Below are positions 48,729 through 57,330 of a DNA stretch of 64,000 nucleotides, piece after piece. Under the pieces are notes generated by a model. That model saw only the letters and a list, made by a program, of their open reading frames with translations, was not told the DNA's origin and did no database searches. Source of the DNA: Solibacillus sp. FSL R5-0449 (GTDB lineage: Bacteria > Bacillota > Bacilli > Bacillales_A > Planococcaceae); NCBI RefSeq assembly GCF_037975215.1, contig NZ_CP150239.1, forward strand, positions 1,774,001 to 1,838,000, written 5' to 3'. Each line of letters begins with the position of its first letter. Position 1 is the stretch's first letter. The position numbers and the translations under genes are program-made.

Positions 48729-49292
48729 ATGAGATCAATATTATTATCGATTCTTGCTGCACTATTTTTAGCTGTACCGAACGCAGCAGCACATACGTAT
48801 TTAGACACGACTACCCCCGAGGACGGTGCAGTTGTAACTGAACCGTTACAGGCAATCGAACTTACATACGCCGGAAAAATTGAAGTAGGCAGTACATTTA
48901 ACGTCATTTCAAGTAACGGTGAAAAAATAGAAACCGTTTCGATGGATTTAGTTGATGGTGTATTAGTGGGTAGTTTCGCTTCTCCATTACCAAATGATGA
49001 TTATACTGTTGAATGGAATAGTATTAGTGAGGACGGTCACCCATTATCAGGTCAATTCTCCTTTACGGTTGATGCACCTGTAGCAGAAGAACCGGTAGAT
49101 GAAGAAGTTACAGAAGTTGACGAAGAGCAAGCGGAAGTAAACGAAACGGCAGATAATGATACTGCAGAAACAACTGTGGCAGCTGAAGAGGAAACTTCAA
49201 ATAATACATTACTGTATATCGTTGGAGCCCTTTTACTTCTTATTATAATCGTAAGTGTTTTCACTATTGCTAGACGGAAAAATATAAAATGA
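48729..49292 (+). CDS. CopC-domain copper resistance protein
   Basis: A 187-residue exported protein: signal peptide ending AAA before HTYLDTTTPEDGAVV, where the N-terminal His is the usual copper ligand of CopC. The CopC beta-sandwich (about 22-118) ends WNSISEDGHPLSGQFSFTV, with a further conserved His. An acidic Glu/Val/Thr linker and a C-terminal membrane anchor (LLYIVGALLLLIIIVSVFTI) follow. It overlaps the CopD gene by 4 bases. Confidence 0.88.
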   Translation: MRSILLSILAALFLAVPNAAAHTYLDTTTPEDGAVVTEPLQAIELTYAGKIEVGSTFNVISSNGEKIETVSMDLVDGVLVGSFASPLPNDDYTVEWNSISEDGHPLSGQFSFTVDAPVAEEPVDEEVTEVDEEQAEVNETADNDTAETTVAAEEETSNNTLLYIVGALLLLIIIVSVFTIARRKNIK

Positions 49293-50368
49293 TGGCATTG
49301 ACAATTTTTAGTCAATTTTTACTCTATGTAAGTTTAGCTCTTCTAATGGGATCATTACTCTTATACTGTATCCCTGAAACAGTTCGTCCGAAAATTGATA
49401 TTCCTGCAAAGTGGATCATTGTAAGTGCAGTCATTCTGCCTTTTGTCACTTTTGTACCGAATATTCAGTTGCTGACAATTTTGACTCCGCAGTTCGGTTT
49501 CATTGAATCAGTAGGCATGTTGCTTATGAAATTTAAAGTTGGCCATTCATGGCTCGCTATCGCAGGTTTCACTATTATTTTGCTTATAGTGCTTCGCCAG
49601 TTTCTAAAGAAACCGTCTAAGCTTATAGCGATCATGGTGATTTTTATTTTAATCGCTATGATGGCAGCAATAGGTTATATAAGTCATGCAGGTTCGATGA
49701 CAGGGATTGTCGGATCGGTACTGGATTTTGTCCATCTTCTAGCTGTCAGTATATGGCTTGGCATTTTAATCATGATGAGCTTCTTCTCAAAAGATGCGCA
49801 AAATTGGGAAGCCTTTTTAAAATGGTTCTCCCCTGTTGCACTTGTAGCTTTTACAGCTGTTGCTTTAACAGGTGTCCTTATGACTGACACAATCGTGCCG
49901 GGCTATGTGACAAGCTGGTCGAGCAATTACGGACAGTTTCTATTTATTAAGCATGTTCTGCTAGTACCTTTGACAGTTATTATTTTAGCTAACAGTCTGC
50001 TTATAAAACTGAAAATGAACAAGCCATTATTTGAACCGCGTACATGGGTAAGGATTGAAACGATTTTGCTCGTATTGATTTTGTTCATTACCGCGCTATA
50101 TAGTGAACAACAGCCACCCAGCTTTTATGTTCTGGAAATTTCACCGTTTTTTGAACTATTTTACCGGAGCTCGATTGAAGCAGGCATGCGCGGATATTTC
50201 CAAATGACAGGTATCGGGTTAGGGTTTTTCCTCATGACTGCATTGTTTATTGGGCTTGTCATTGTAAGCTATATTAAACAGCTACCGGTCGTTGTATCGG
50301 CTGCCATGACTTTTGCGATTACATTATGTTTTTACATGGGCTTTATGTCGATTGTATTTTTTAAATAA
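49289..50368 (+). CDS. CopD-domain membrane protein
   Basis: A 359-residue protein with about eight or nine membrane helices. The central part carries the CopD domain (YISHAGSMTGIVGSVLDFVHLLAVSIWLGILIMM), with His residues typical of copper transport. Together with the CopC protein it corresponds to the two halves of Bacillus YcnJ, which is one fused protein. The likely role is copper import or handling at the membrane. Confidence 0.85.
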   Translation: MMALTIFSQFLLYVSLALLMGSLLLYCIPETVRPKIDIPAKWIIVSAVILPFVTFVPNIQLLTILTPQFGFIESVGMLLMKFKVGHSWLAIAGFTIILLIVLRQFLKKPSKLIAIMVIFILIAMMAAIGYISHAGSMTGIVGSVLDFVHLLAVSIWLGILIMMSFFSKDAQNWEAFLKWFSPVALVAFTAVALTGVLMTDTIVPGYVTSWSSNYGQFLFIKHVLLVPLTVIILANSLLIKLKMNKPLFEPRTWVRIETILLVLILFITALYSEQQPPSFYVLEISPFFELFYRSSIEAGMRGYFQMTGIGLGFFLMTALFIGLVIVSYIKQLPVVVSAAMTFAITLCFYMGFMSIVFFK

Positions 50369-50380
50369 CTACCAAAAATA

Positions 50381-50424
50381 AAGGGTTGTAGTACAAGTCC
50401 GTTTCGACTTATACTACAACCCTT
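50381..50424. terminator. bidirectional intrinsic terminator
   Basis: GGGTTGTAGT and ACTACAACCC, with an inner AAGTC/GACTT stem, form a long hairpin between the convergent CopD and TspO-like genes. Confidence 0.85.
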
Positions 50425-50432
50425 CTTCATTA

Positions 50433-51158
50433 TTACACTAGCCTTTTCGTTTTCATGCGCATATAGTGGATGAGTGCCACAATGATTAATATGATTGTTA
50501 ATACGATTGTTCCGTACTGCATTGTCGCATCATCTGTTTTGACAGCGATACCGACCAGCGCCCAAACGATAACGAGGGTAAAGAAGATATCCTTTGAGAT
50601 GGCAACAGCCAAATACCCTAAAATAACTGCAACACCGACAAGTACGAGTGATCCGACCACTTCAGAGATTCCTAAATCAACCCCATTGTATTTTAACACA
50701 TAGCTCACATTCGCAATTGTCGCTACGGATAACCATGCTAAGTAGAACGAAAACGGAAAGCGTTCTGAAAAACCGGTTTCATTGTTTTTATACTGCTTAT
50801 AAATCGCAATGAGTGTAAATAATAAAAAGAACATTACGATAATGGACAGGATAAACTGTTCATAATGCCAGCTGAACAGCCAAGCAATATTAAATATGCA
50901 GCTAATGATAAATAAAATCCCTACTTTTCCGTTAAAACGATTGTCTTTCACTTTGCGGTATATCGTAATCAGCCATATGACAAGCAATACATAAATTAAT
51001 GACCAAATTGAAAATACATAACCTGCCGGCGTAAATAATACTTCTAATCGATCCGAAATATCTGCTGCCGTTTGACCGTTTATCGGCAGTGTATTTGATA
51101 GCACATTCACCACTATTACCGCGATCATGGCTATCCACATAGTAATATACAAACCCAT
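50433..51158 (-). CDS. TspO/MBR-like membrane protein
   Basis: A 241-residue protein with about eight hydrophobic helices. The first five resemble the TspO/MBR (tryptophan-rich sensory protein) family: FTPAGYVFSIWSLIYVLLVIW, FNIAWLFSWHYEQF and PFSFYLAWLSVATIANVSYVL. Ordinary TspO has about 160 residues; here extra helices follow (VVGSLVLVGVAVILGYLAVAI and more). It probably binds hydrophobic ligands. Function is unproven. Confidence 0.72.
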   Translation of the reverse strand: MGLYITMWIAMIAVIVVNVLSNTLPINGQTAADISDRLEVLFTPAGYVFSIWSLIYVLLVIWLITIYRKVKDNRFNGKVGILFIISCIFNIAWLFSWHYEQFILSIIVMFFLLFTLIAIYKQYKNNETGFSERFPFSFYLAWLSVATIANVSYVLKYNGVDLGISEVVGSLVLVGVAVILGYLAVAISKDIFFTLVIVWALVGIAVKTDDATMQYGTIVLTIILIIVALIHYMRMKTKRLV

Positions 51159-51277
51159 CTTTCATCATCCTTTTTTCTAGAATTAGGGAACTATACCCTT
51201 TTTCAAAAAAGAATATGCGGTTTAATCGGGATTACGATTTAAATGCAATGGATTTGTACATTTCTCTCCGTTATCTA

Positions 51278-51910
51278 TTAGGATTGTTTTTCCAATGCTA
51301 GTTTAATGCCAAAACCGATAAGAACAGCTCCGGTCAATGATTCGATTACCGATTGTGTAGCAGGTTTTTTCATGAATTCACGGATTTTGTTCAATAAAAA
51401 TACATAGAGTGCAAACCAGACAAAAGTTAAAACAATATAGATGATTCCCATCGTTAAAAATGGCCAAAACGGCTCTGCCCCTTTTGATAGGAACTGCGGT
51501 AAAAATGTAAGGAAAAATACCGCTACTTTAGGATTCGTAATATTTGTGACAAGGCCCTGCTTAAAATAGGAATTGCCTTTTGCTTCAATTTCCGGAATAT
51601 CCGTCATTTCCTCTGCCTCTGTTTTTTTAGCACGCAGGCTAATCAATGTTTTGATACCCAAATAGCATAAATACGCTGCTCCGACATATTTCAGCACTGT
51701 AAATGCCACGGCTGATTTCACGATAATTGCCGACAGCCCTGCAACCGCTGCGATTGTATGGACGGTTAACCCTGCACAAGAGCCGACCATCGTTTGAAAC
51801 CCTCCCTTTTGTCCGTTAACAATCGTATTTTTCGTAACGATCGCTGTATCCGGACCTGGCAGTATGATCAGTAGTATACACGCAATAATAAAGAACACTA
51901 CATTCTCCAT
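51278..51910 (-). CDS. LysE/RhtB-family amino acid exporter
   Basis: A 210-residue protein with about six membrane segments and the LysE signature near the N-terminus (ILPGPDTAIVTKNTIVNGQKGGFQTMVGSCAGLTVHTIAAVAGLS), followed by YVGAAYLCYLGIKTLISLR and FKQGLVTNITNPKVAVFFLTFLPQF. It would export amino acids or related compounds. The periodic repeat array lies upstream of its start. Confidence 0.88.
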   Translation of the reverse strand: MENVVFFIIACILLIILPGPDTAIVTKNTIVNGQKGGFQTMVGSCAGLTVHTIAAVAGLSAIIVKSAVAFTVLKYVGAAYLCYLGIKTLISLRAKKTEAEEMTDIPEIEAKGNSYFKQGLVTNITNPKVAVFFLTFLPQFLSKGAEPFWPFLTMGIIYIVLTFVWFALYVFLLNKIREFMKKPATQSVIESLTGAVLIGFGIKLALEKQS

Positions 51911-52051
51911 TTACTCACCTTCATTTTCTGAATTTTTAAATATGTTAACATGTTGATCAGAAGGAAGCCAGGGGTATTTTCAGTTTAATAGTTAAGCATG
52001 CTTGGTTGTTTTTATGTATGGCGGACTAAATTTTGTAACCGTCGACTGATT

Positions 52052-52224
52052 TTATTAGAAGTTTTTTCGTTTTATTAGAAAACTTCTATGGTTTATTAGC
52101 GTATTTCAACTATTTATTTGAACATCTGAGAGACTTATTAGAACAATTGCCTTATATATTAGAAAATCGGCAACTTATTAGAAGATTTCTACCCGATATT
52201 AGATGATTTACGATTATATTAGAA
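52052..52224. repeat. phased array of nine TTATTAGAA-like units (array 1)
   Basis: The core TTATTAGAA or a close variant starts at 52052, 52072, 52093, 52114, 52135, 52156, 52175, 52196 and 52216, so the steps are 20, 21, 21, 21, 21, 19, 21 and 20 bp. Spacers of 10-12 bases differ in sequence. The array lies between the lysE-type gene (starts 51910) and the end of a DUF2812 gene (52240), directly after that gene's stop on the minus strand. It is not coding in any frame, as TAG and TAA stops recur. A matching array is at 61729-61900. Confidence 0.8.
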
Positions 52225-52239
52225 ATTCTAGATCCGCGC

Positions 52240-53436
52240 TTAGTATTCCGTAAGCAAAACAATTTTCTCAGCGGCATTTTCTATAATAACATCCGCCCCT
52301 ACCTCACCTGAGTAACCAATATACATGACAGACTGGTCTTTAACGAAGATAAATTCTTTATTATAGTCGCTTTGGCGTATAAGTAACCGGTCGAATTCCT
52401 TATGCTCTCCTTCCATAAATGATTCTGCTTCATTTACAAAACTATGCTTTGTGATAAGGTCATCAACCAATGGTGCAACAAGGGATTTAAAGTTTAAACG
52501 GTAAACCTCCGAAGAGATACTTGGTTCATAACTGTTGTTTGGGTCAGACCTTTGCCCTTTCTTTTCAATGAAATTTTCCCTCATACTAAATTGTATAGGA
52601 GCGACTATACTCCAGTTTTCCGAGTAATTATTTCCCCAATCTACTTCATCTATCATAAAAACATCCCGTTCAAGGTTTGGCGCAGTTTCAATTGTCGCTA
52701 ATCTTACAAACGGTAGCGATGAATCTTCTTCCGGTAATGTAAGTGTATCCATCTGAAGTAACTGATAAAACGGAATGAAAATCGCAAATAAAGATATTCC
52801 CATAGTCATTACATTAACTATTATGTTATTGCGATAAAAAATCTCCCATGGTTTATGATGATTATCATAATTTTCTTCATTCATATTGCGTCGTATGCGT
52901 GCAATACCTAGAAGTCCCATTGCCATGGAAATCAAGTAATAGAGGTTCAACAATGAGAGGACCATTGTTGTAAATATATGACCTTCAATTAATGTCAATG
53001 TTGGTGTATTTCCTGTGAACCAAATACTGCCAATTAGCCAAAAAAGGGCTATCACAGCCAATAAAATAAAGATGAAACTTATCAATGTTTTCTTGAAAAG
53101 GGCATTTGCTACAGTTATTTGCTCTTCCCGATCTATTGGGGGTTCATTTATTTTACGATCTGTCGGTGCAGCGAATACGTGAAAATGGCGGTCACTCGCA
53201 ATATAGTCCCAGCCGCTTTCTTCAAATAACCGGATTTTTTCACTTGATATATATTTGCTTTTTGCGAGTTCCAGCCGGTAATCCATTCGTTTACGATCAC
53301 CTTTTTTAAATTTCGCAAAATGTGTGCCAATCTCATAAAAATGAAGACCTTGCTCAGACATATCTGAAAACCAGCTTTCATGTTCCTTGATGCGCCAATA
53401 TTGGCCCGGTCTTAATCTGCGTACGATTTCTGCCAT
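52240..53436 (-). CDS. DUF2812-domain membrane protein (first paralog)
   Basis: A 398-residue protein. Residues 5-95 form the DUF2812 domain (LRPGQYWRIKEHESWFSDMSEQGLHFYEIG, then RKRMDYRLE, then ESGWDYIASDRHFHVFAAP). Four hydrophobic segments follow (about 115-240), then an extracytoplasmic or cytoplasmic domain ending VIIENAAEKIVLLTEY. It is a paralog of the next gene upstream (53603-54781), similar in all parts. The ATG follows AAGGAGGGAG. A terminator separates it from the paralog, so it may have its own promoter. Function unknown. Confidence 0.82.
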   Translation of the reverse strand: MAEIVRRLRPGQYWRIKEHESWFSDMSEQGLHFYEIGTHFAKFKKGDRKRMDYRLELAKSKYISSEKIRLFEESGWDYIASDRHFHVFAAPTDRKINEPPIDREEQITVANALFKKTLISFIFILLAVIALFWLIGSIWFTGNTPTLTLIEGHIFTTMVLSLLNLYYLISMAMGLLGIARIRRNMNEENYDNHHKPWEIFYRNNIIVNVMTMGISLFAIFIPFYQLLQMDTLTLPEEDSSLPFVRLATIETAPNLERDVFMIDEVDWGNNYSENWSIVAPIQFSMRENFIEKKGQRSDPNNSYEPSISSEVYRLNFKSLVAPLVDDLITKHSFVNEAESFMEGEHKEFDRLLIRQSDYNKEFIFVKDQSVMYIGYSGEVGADVIIENAAEKIVLLTEY

Positions 53437-53556
53437 CGCTCTCCCTCCTTATATACCTGACCTAACCATAGAATAGAAGGGAAAGTTTGTAAATAATTAA
53501 TTAGGACCAGGAAAGCATTTCAGCACTTCCTGATGCACTAAAAATATTCTCAGCAC

Positions 53557-53589
53557 AAAGGCAACCCTGCCCATGCAGGATTGCCTTTT
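53557..53589 (-). terminator. intrinsic terminator between the DUF2812 paralogs
   Basis: AAAGGCAA-CCTGC and GCAGG-TTGCCTTTT form a strong stem with a CCAT loop, 14 bases after the stop of the upstream DUF2812 gene. Confidence 0.82.
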
Positions 53590-53602
53590 ACACCGCTTGG
53601 AA

Positions 53603-54781
53603 CTATCTTTCCGCAAGCAGCACTATTTTCTGAGCTGCATTTTCCACTACTACATCCAGATCTGCATATCCGTAATAACGTATATACATTACCACCTTAC
53701 CTTTAGAAGCAACTAATTGCTTCCATTCTTCATCCTCGCGCGTAACAAGATGATCAAAGACAGGGTGTTTCCTTTCGATGAAACTTTCCCTCTCATCCCC
53801 ATACGTATGCCACTCCATCAAGTCAGACAGCAACGGTTTAGCGAATGCCTGAAATGTTAAATTGTATATTTCAGAAGAAACGCTCGGTGAATAGGTTCCG
53901 CTTTCTTCCAACCACATTTCGTCCGTCTCGAACTGTACGGGTGCAAAGATACTCCAATTTGTTGTATAACGGTTTGCCCAACCGAATTCATCTGTATAAT
54001 ATTCATCCCTGTTCAGCTGTGGATTTTGTTCGATATCCGCTAAACGGACAAACGGCAAGTTTTCGTCATTCTTTGGAAGTGTAAAGGTATCCATTTTTTT
54101 CAGTTGATAAAATGGCATAATTAAGCCGCATACAAGAATAATCCCTATAAAGACAACCGACAATATACCATTTTTCCGCAAACTCTTTTTCCATGGAGCG
54201 TGATGATTGATGGCTTTGCCTTCATTTAAACTTTTTTTCAATTCTTTAATCGCCAGCATTGCTTTTACCGCATTAATAACATAGTAAATATAAAGGATCG
54301 TGATGGTACTTTGCTGAACGACATATCCTTCAACCAACCGTAAAACAGGCGTTCCATCCAAAAACCACATCGCCAAAAGCATACCTAAAATCAAGGCTAC
54401 TCCCAGAGAAACCCATACTAAATTAAATACGAGTTTTTTATAAAGCCGCTGTAAAGTAAATGCCTGCTCAGCTGGATCTGTATGAATTTCAGGTGCTTTT
54501 TTTTCAGTTGGCGAAGAGAAAACATGAAACCACTGATAGCTTGTAACATACTCCCAGCCGTTTTCCTCGTACAGATCTATTTGCTCATATGTAATTAACT
54601 TTTTACCTGTCACTTCAATGCGGTATTCGATTCGCTTCGGTTCACCTTTTTTAAAATGAGCTAAATTGGTTCCCATTTTATGAAGATGGAGTCCTTGTAA
54701 CGACATATCCGAAAACCAGCTTTCGTGTTCTCCGATTTGCCAGTAGTTGGTTGGTCTGATTTTACGCACTACTTTACCCAT
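53603..54781 (-). CDS. DUF2812-domain membrane protein (second paralog)
   Basis: A 392-residue protein built like its neighbour: an N-terminal DUF2812 domain (IRPTNYWQIGEHESWFSDMSLQGLHLHKMG, YEENGWEYVTSYQWFHVFSSP), four membrane segments (about 110-235) and a C-terminal domain ending VVVENAAQKIVLLAER. Its start overlaps the PadR gene by 8 bases, so it is translationally coupled to the regulator. DUF2812 proteins often accompany PadR regulators. Function unknown. Confidence 0.83.
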   Translation of the reverse strand: MGKVVRKIRPTNYWQIGEHESWFSDMSLQGLHLHKMGTNLAHFKKGEPKRIEYRIEVTGKKLITYEQIDLYEENGWEYVTSYQWFHVFSSPTEKKAPEIHTDPAEQAFTLQRLYKKLVFNLVWVSLGVALILGMLLAMWFLDGTPVLRLVEGYVVQQSTITILYIYYVINAVKAMLAIKELKKSLNEGKAINHHAPWKKSLRKNGILSVVFIGIILVCGLIMPFYQLKKMDTFTLPKNDENLPFVRLADIEQNPQLNRDEYYTDEFGWANRYTTNWSIFAPVQFETDEMWLEESGTYSPSVSSEIYNLTFQAFAKPLLSDLMEWHTYGDERESFIERKHPVFDHLVTREDEEWKQLVASKGKVVMYIRYYGYADLDVVVENAAQKIVLLAER

Positions 54782-55091
54782 CGTTTCCCTCCTCTAATAC
54801 ACTGCTGTCGGAAATTAGAGATTTCAGACGTGCATATTCGTTTCTTAATGCATGCTCACCATCTTCCGTTATTTCATATATTTTTCTGCGGCCATCATCT
54901 TTTGACAAAACAATGAGACCGTCTTTTTGCATTCTTGATAGGACACCATATAATGTGCCGGGCCCCATTTTCAAACGGCCTTTTGATACTTCTGTAATGG
55001 ATTGCATTAGCTGATAACCATGATTAGGACGCATTAATGCCAACAGGACATAATACATTGCTTCCGTCATCGGTCCGCCATTATAAGACAT
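54774..55091 (-). CDS. PadR-family transcriptional regulator
   Basis: A 105-residue winged-helix protein: GPMTEAMYYVLLALMRPNHGYQLMQSITEVSKGRLKMGPGTLYGVLSRMQKDGLI and the wing SKDDGRRKIYEITEDGEHAL. I chose ATG 55091, seven bases after GGAGG. A 30-bp palindrome just upstream is probably its operator, so it would repress its own operon with the DUF2812 gene, in response to an unknown ligand. Confidence 0.9.
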   Translation of the reverse strand: MSYNGGPMTEAMYYVLLALMRPNHGYQLMQSITEVSKGRLKMGPGTLYGVLSRMQKDGLIVLSKDDGRRKIYEITEDGEHALRNEYARLKSLISDSSVLEEGNDG

Positions 55092-55108
55092 ATTCATTCC
55101 TCCAACTA

Positions 55109-55138
55109 TTATGTCACGCGATATATCGTATAACATAA
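55109..55138. promoter_or_regulatory. 30-bp palindromic operator of the PadR operon
   Basis: The outer arms TTATGT and ACATAA and the central CGATATATCG are symmetrical over 30 bp with few mismatches. PadR regulators commonly bind ATGT-N8..10-ACAT-like inverted repeats near their own promoters. It lies 18 bases upstream of the start codon. Confidence 0.65.
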
Positions 55139-55189
55139 CAATAAACTACAGGAAATAATTTGTAAACTTGTTATTGAAAGCAAAGAAAA

Positions 55190-55212
55190 ACCACCTCAAA
55201 TTTTTGGAGTGG
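55190..55212 (-). terminator. intrinsic terminator of the rib operon
   Basis: On the minus strand CCACTCCAAA pairs with TTTGAGGTGG, followed by T5, 14 bases after the ribH stop. Confidence 0.75.
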
Positions 55213-55225
55213 CGTTCAATAATCT

Positions 55226-55693
55226 TTATTTAAACATTTTATTCAAGTTTGCCATTTCAATGGCAGACATTGCGCTGTCATAGCCTTTATTGCCTGCTTT
55301 CGTACCAGCACGTTCGATTGCCTGTTCGATATTTTCAGTTGTGACAATGCCGAAAATTACCGGAACGCCTGTATCCAAGCCCGCTTTTGCAATGCCTTTA
55401 GCTGCTTCGTTACATACATAATCATAATGTGTTGTAGACCCGCGAATGACTGTACCTAAACCGATAACGGCATCATAGTTATACGTTTCAGCCATTTTTT
55501 TTGCTACAAACGGTACTTCAAATGCACCTGGTACCCATGCTGTATCAATATTTGCTTCGTCAACACCATGTCTCTTCAGGCCATCAATTGCTCCGCTTAA
55601 TAATTTATCATTTATAAATTCATTGAATCGTCCAACGACAATTCCGATTTTCAAATCTGTTCCGACTAATTGTGCTTCAAATGTTTTTCCCAT
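55226..55693 (-). CDS. ribH: 6,7-dimethyl-8-ribityllumazine synthase
   Basis: A 155-residue enzyme that condenses the pyrimidine intermediate with dihydroxybutanone phosphate. Motifs include [56 protein letters not shown] (catalytic His) and [24 protein letters not shown]. Last gene of the ribE-ribB-ribH operon, 15 bases after ribB. Confidence 0.97.
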   Translation of the reverse strand: MGKTFEAQLVGTDLKIGIVVGRFNEFINDKLLSGAIDGLKRHGVDEANIDTAWVPGAFEVPFVAKKMAETYNYDAVIGLGTVIRGSTTHYDYVCNEAAKGIAKAGLDTGVPVIFGIVTTENIEQAIERAGTKAGNKGYDSAMSAIEMANLNKMFK

Positions 55694-55708
55694 TATAAAT
55701 TGCTCCTT

Positions 55709-56320
55709 TTATACCAATACGGTAGTTAATTTTATATATTGAACTAAGTCTTCGATAGTAATAAATTTCAAGTTATGTTTTTGTGCCAGCTTTTTGAGCT
55801 GCGGCATGCGGGCCATTGAACCGTCTTCGTTCATAATTTCACAGATGACCGCTACTTCATTCGAACCGCATAGCTTTGCCAGATCGACGCCCGCTTCCGT
55901 ATGTCCGCGGCGTTCCAACACGCCTCCCTGTTTTGCAATGAGCGGGAACACATGGCCCGGACGATGAAAATGCTCAGGTTTTGTTGCAGGATCCAGTAAT
56001 GCTAACATTGTTTTAGAACGCTCAAATGCACTTATACCAGTTGTTGTATGGATATGATCGATACTAATCGTAAAAGCCGTTTGATATGTATCGGTATTGC
56101 TTTGCACCATCGGATGAAGGGAAAGTCTTTCTGCAATGGCAGAAGAAATCGGTGTACATATTAACCCTCTTCCATGAAGTGCCATGAAATTGATATTTTC
56201 CGGTGTAGCAAATTCCCCTAAAACAAGAAAATCCCCTTCATTTTCACGGTTCTCGTCATCTGACACAATAATAATTTCACCGTTTTTCAATGCCTGAATT
56301 GCTTCTTCAATCGTATTCAT
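55709..56320 (-). CDS. ribB: 3,4-dihydroxy-2-butanone-4-phosphate synthase
   Basis: A 203-residue monofunctional Rib[42 protein letters not shown], then [28 protein letters not shown] and [14 protein letters not shown]. In Bacillus this activity is normally fused to GTP cyclohydrolase II (RibA) in about 400 residues; here the RibA half is absent and must be elsewhere. It starts 13 bases after ribE. Confidence 0.94.
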   Translation of the reverse strand: MNTIEEAIQALKNGEIIIVSDDENRENEGDFLVLGEFATPENINFMALHGRGLICTPISSAIAERLSLHPMVQSNTDTYQTAFTISIDHIHTTTGISAFERSKTMLALLDPATKPEHFHRPGHVFPLIAKQGGVLERRGHTEAGVDLAKLCGSNEVAVICEIMNEDGSMARMPQLKKLAQKHNLKFITIEDLVQYIKLTTVLV

Positions 56321-56333
56321 TTATACCACTCCT

Positions 56334-56969
56334 TTAAAATCCAGTACGTTGCAAAAAGTCCATTGTTAGCGTACTTCCCGTTTGATTTTGCAAATGTTTT
56401 TTTACATATTTTCCGATCAGATCTGTTTCAATGTTCACAACATCTCCCGGCTTTTTAAAGCCTAATACGGTCTGCTCATATGTATGAGGGATTAAGGAAA
56501 TGGTAATGAATGTATCCGTCACGTCAAAAATTGTTAAACTCGTGCCGTCTACTGTAATTGAGCCTTTCTTAATGCATTCTGCAATCAAATGCTTTTCCAT
56601 TGCCAGGTCAATATAAACGGCATTGGCAACAGGTCTTTTACGTTGTATTGTCGCAATCCCATCAACATGGCCTGAAACAATATGCCCGCCAAAACGACCA
56701 TTCGCCGACATCGCCCGTTCCAGATTGACAGGCATTCCTGCTGCTAATTGCTGGAGGCTTGTTGCTTTGACCGTTTCTGGCATGACGTCCGCCAAAAATA
56801 CGGATGACGAGAATTGTTTCACTGTCAGACAGACACCGTTAACGGCAATGCTGTCCCCGAGTTGAACATCCTCTAAAATTTTGCTTGCGCAAATGGCTAG
56901 TTCCATCGCTTGTGTGGACTGGCTGATTGTATCAACCGTTCCCAGTTCTTCAATGATTCCTGTAAACAT
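56334..56969 (-). CDS. ribE: riboflavin synthase alpha subunit
   Basis: A 211-residue enzyme with two lumazine-binding repeats: MFTGIIEELGTV, QLGDSIAVNGVCLTV, GRFGGHIVSGHVDGIA; then SITVDGTSLTIFDV and IPHTYEQTVLG. It converts two dimethylribityllumazine molecules to riboflavin. I chose ATG 56969 after AGAGGTGA; the GTG upstream lies in that ribosome site. It follows two FMN riboswitches. Confidence 0.95.
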   Translation of the reverse strand: MFTGIIEELGTVDTISQSTQAMELAICASKILEDVQLGDSIAVNGVCLTVKQFSSSVFLADVMPETVKATSLQQLAAGMPVNLERAMSANGRFGGHIVSGHVDGIATIQRKRPVANAVYIDLAMEKHLIAECIKKGSITVDGTSLTIFDVTDTFITISLIPHTYEQTVLGFKKPGDVVNIETDLIGKYVKKHLQNQTGSTLTMDFLQRTGF

Positions 56970-56991
56970 CCTGCTCACCTCTTTTTAAAAT

Positions 56992-57023
56992 TAAAAAAAG
57001 AACCCCGATTGATTTCGGAGTTC
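56992..57023 (-). terminator. expression-platform terminator of the proximal FMN riboswitch
   Basis: On the minus strand GAACTCCGA pairs with TCGGGGTTC, followed by T7, directly before the ribE ribosome site. FMN binding would favour it. Confidence 0.85.
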
Positions 57024-57095
57024 GATGAGAGCAAAATTGAGCATCATCAAATAAGCTTTTTGAAGTTAATTTTCAAAAAACTGCTGACATTGCTT

Positions 57096-57225
57096 CCTTC
57101 TCCCATCCAGACTATAACTGTCGGCTTTGGACTTGCACCAAATCCTGCACACAAAAGTGGCTCACGGGCTTAGAGGTAAACTCATCACCGTCGATTGGGA
57201 ATTTCACCCGACCCCGAAGGAAATT
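57096..57225 (-). promoter_or_regulatory. FMN riboswitch (proximal copy)
   Basis: On the minus strand the RFN element is clear: CTTCGGGGTCGGGTGAAATT at the 5' side, then ACGGTGATGAGTT-like and GTGAGCC segments, and CAGTTATAGTCTGGATGGGA near the 3' end. It lies about 130 bases before ribE and is followed by its own terminator. It should turn off ribEBH when FMN is abundant. Confidence 0.93.
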
Positions 57226-57242
57226 ATTTTTTTCAATGAAAT

Positions 57243-57272
57243 AAAAAAATCCCGTCACAAAGGCGCGACAGG
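57243..57272 (-). terminator. terminator between the two FMN riboswitches (second)
   Basis: On the minus strand CCTGTCGCG pairs with GTGACGGG (mostly paired), followed by ATTTTTTT. It lies between the two riboswitch copies. Confidence 0.75.
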
Positions 57273-57285
57273 AAAAGTGTATAGC

Positions 57286-57322
57286 AAAAAATCACATTTA
57301 AAATCAAATTTTTAAAAATGTG
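57286..57322 (-). terminator. terminator just after the distal FMN riboswitch
   Basis: On the minus strand CACATTT and TAAATGTG, with AT-rich inner sequence, form a hairpin followed by T6. It starts 9 bases after the distal riboswitch and could be its expression platform. Confidence 0.6.
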
Positions 57323-57330
57323 TTGCCATT

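Noticed and set aside
52052-52224. The TTATTAGAA arrays as CRISPR arrays
   Set aside because: The repeated core is only about 9 bases, spacers are 10-12 bases and no cas genes are near, so they do not have CRISPR dimensions.
57127-57315. Plus-strand reading frame over the FMN riboswitch
   Set aside because: It is the complement of the conserved RFN element and of the terminators between the two copies.
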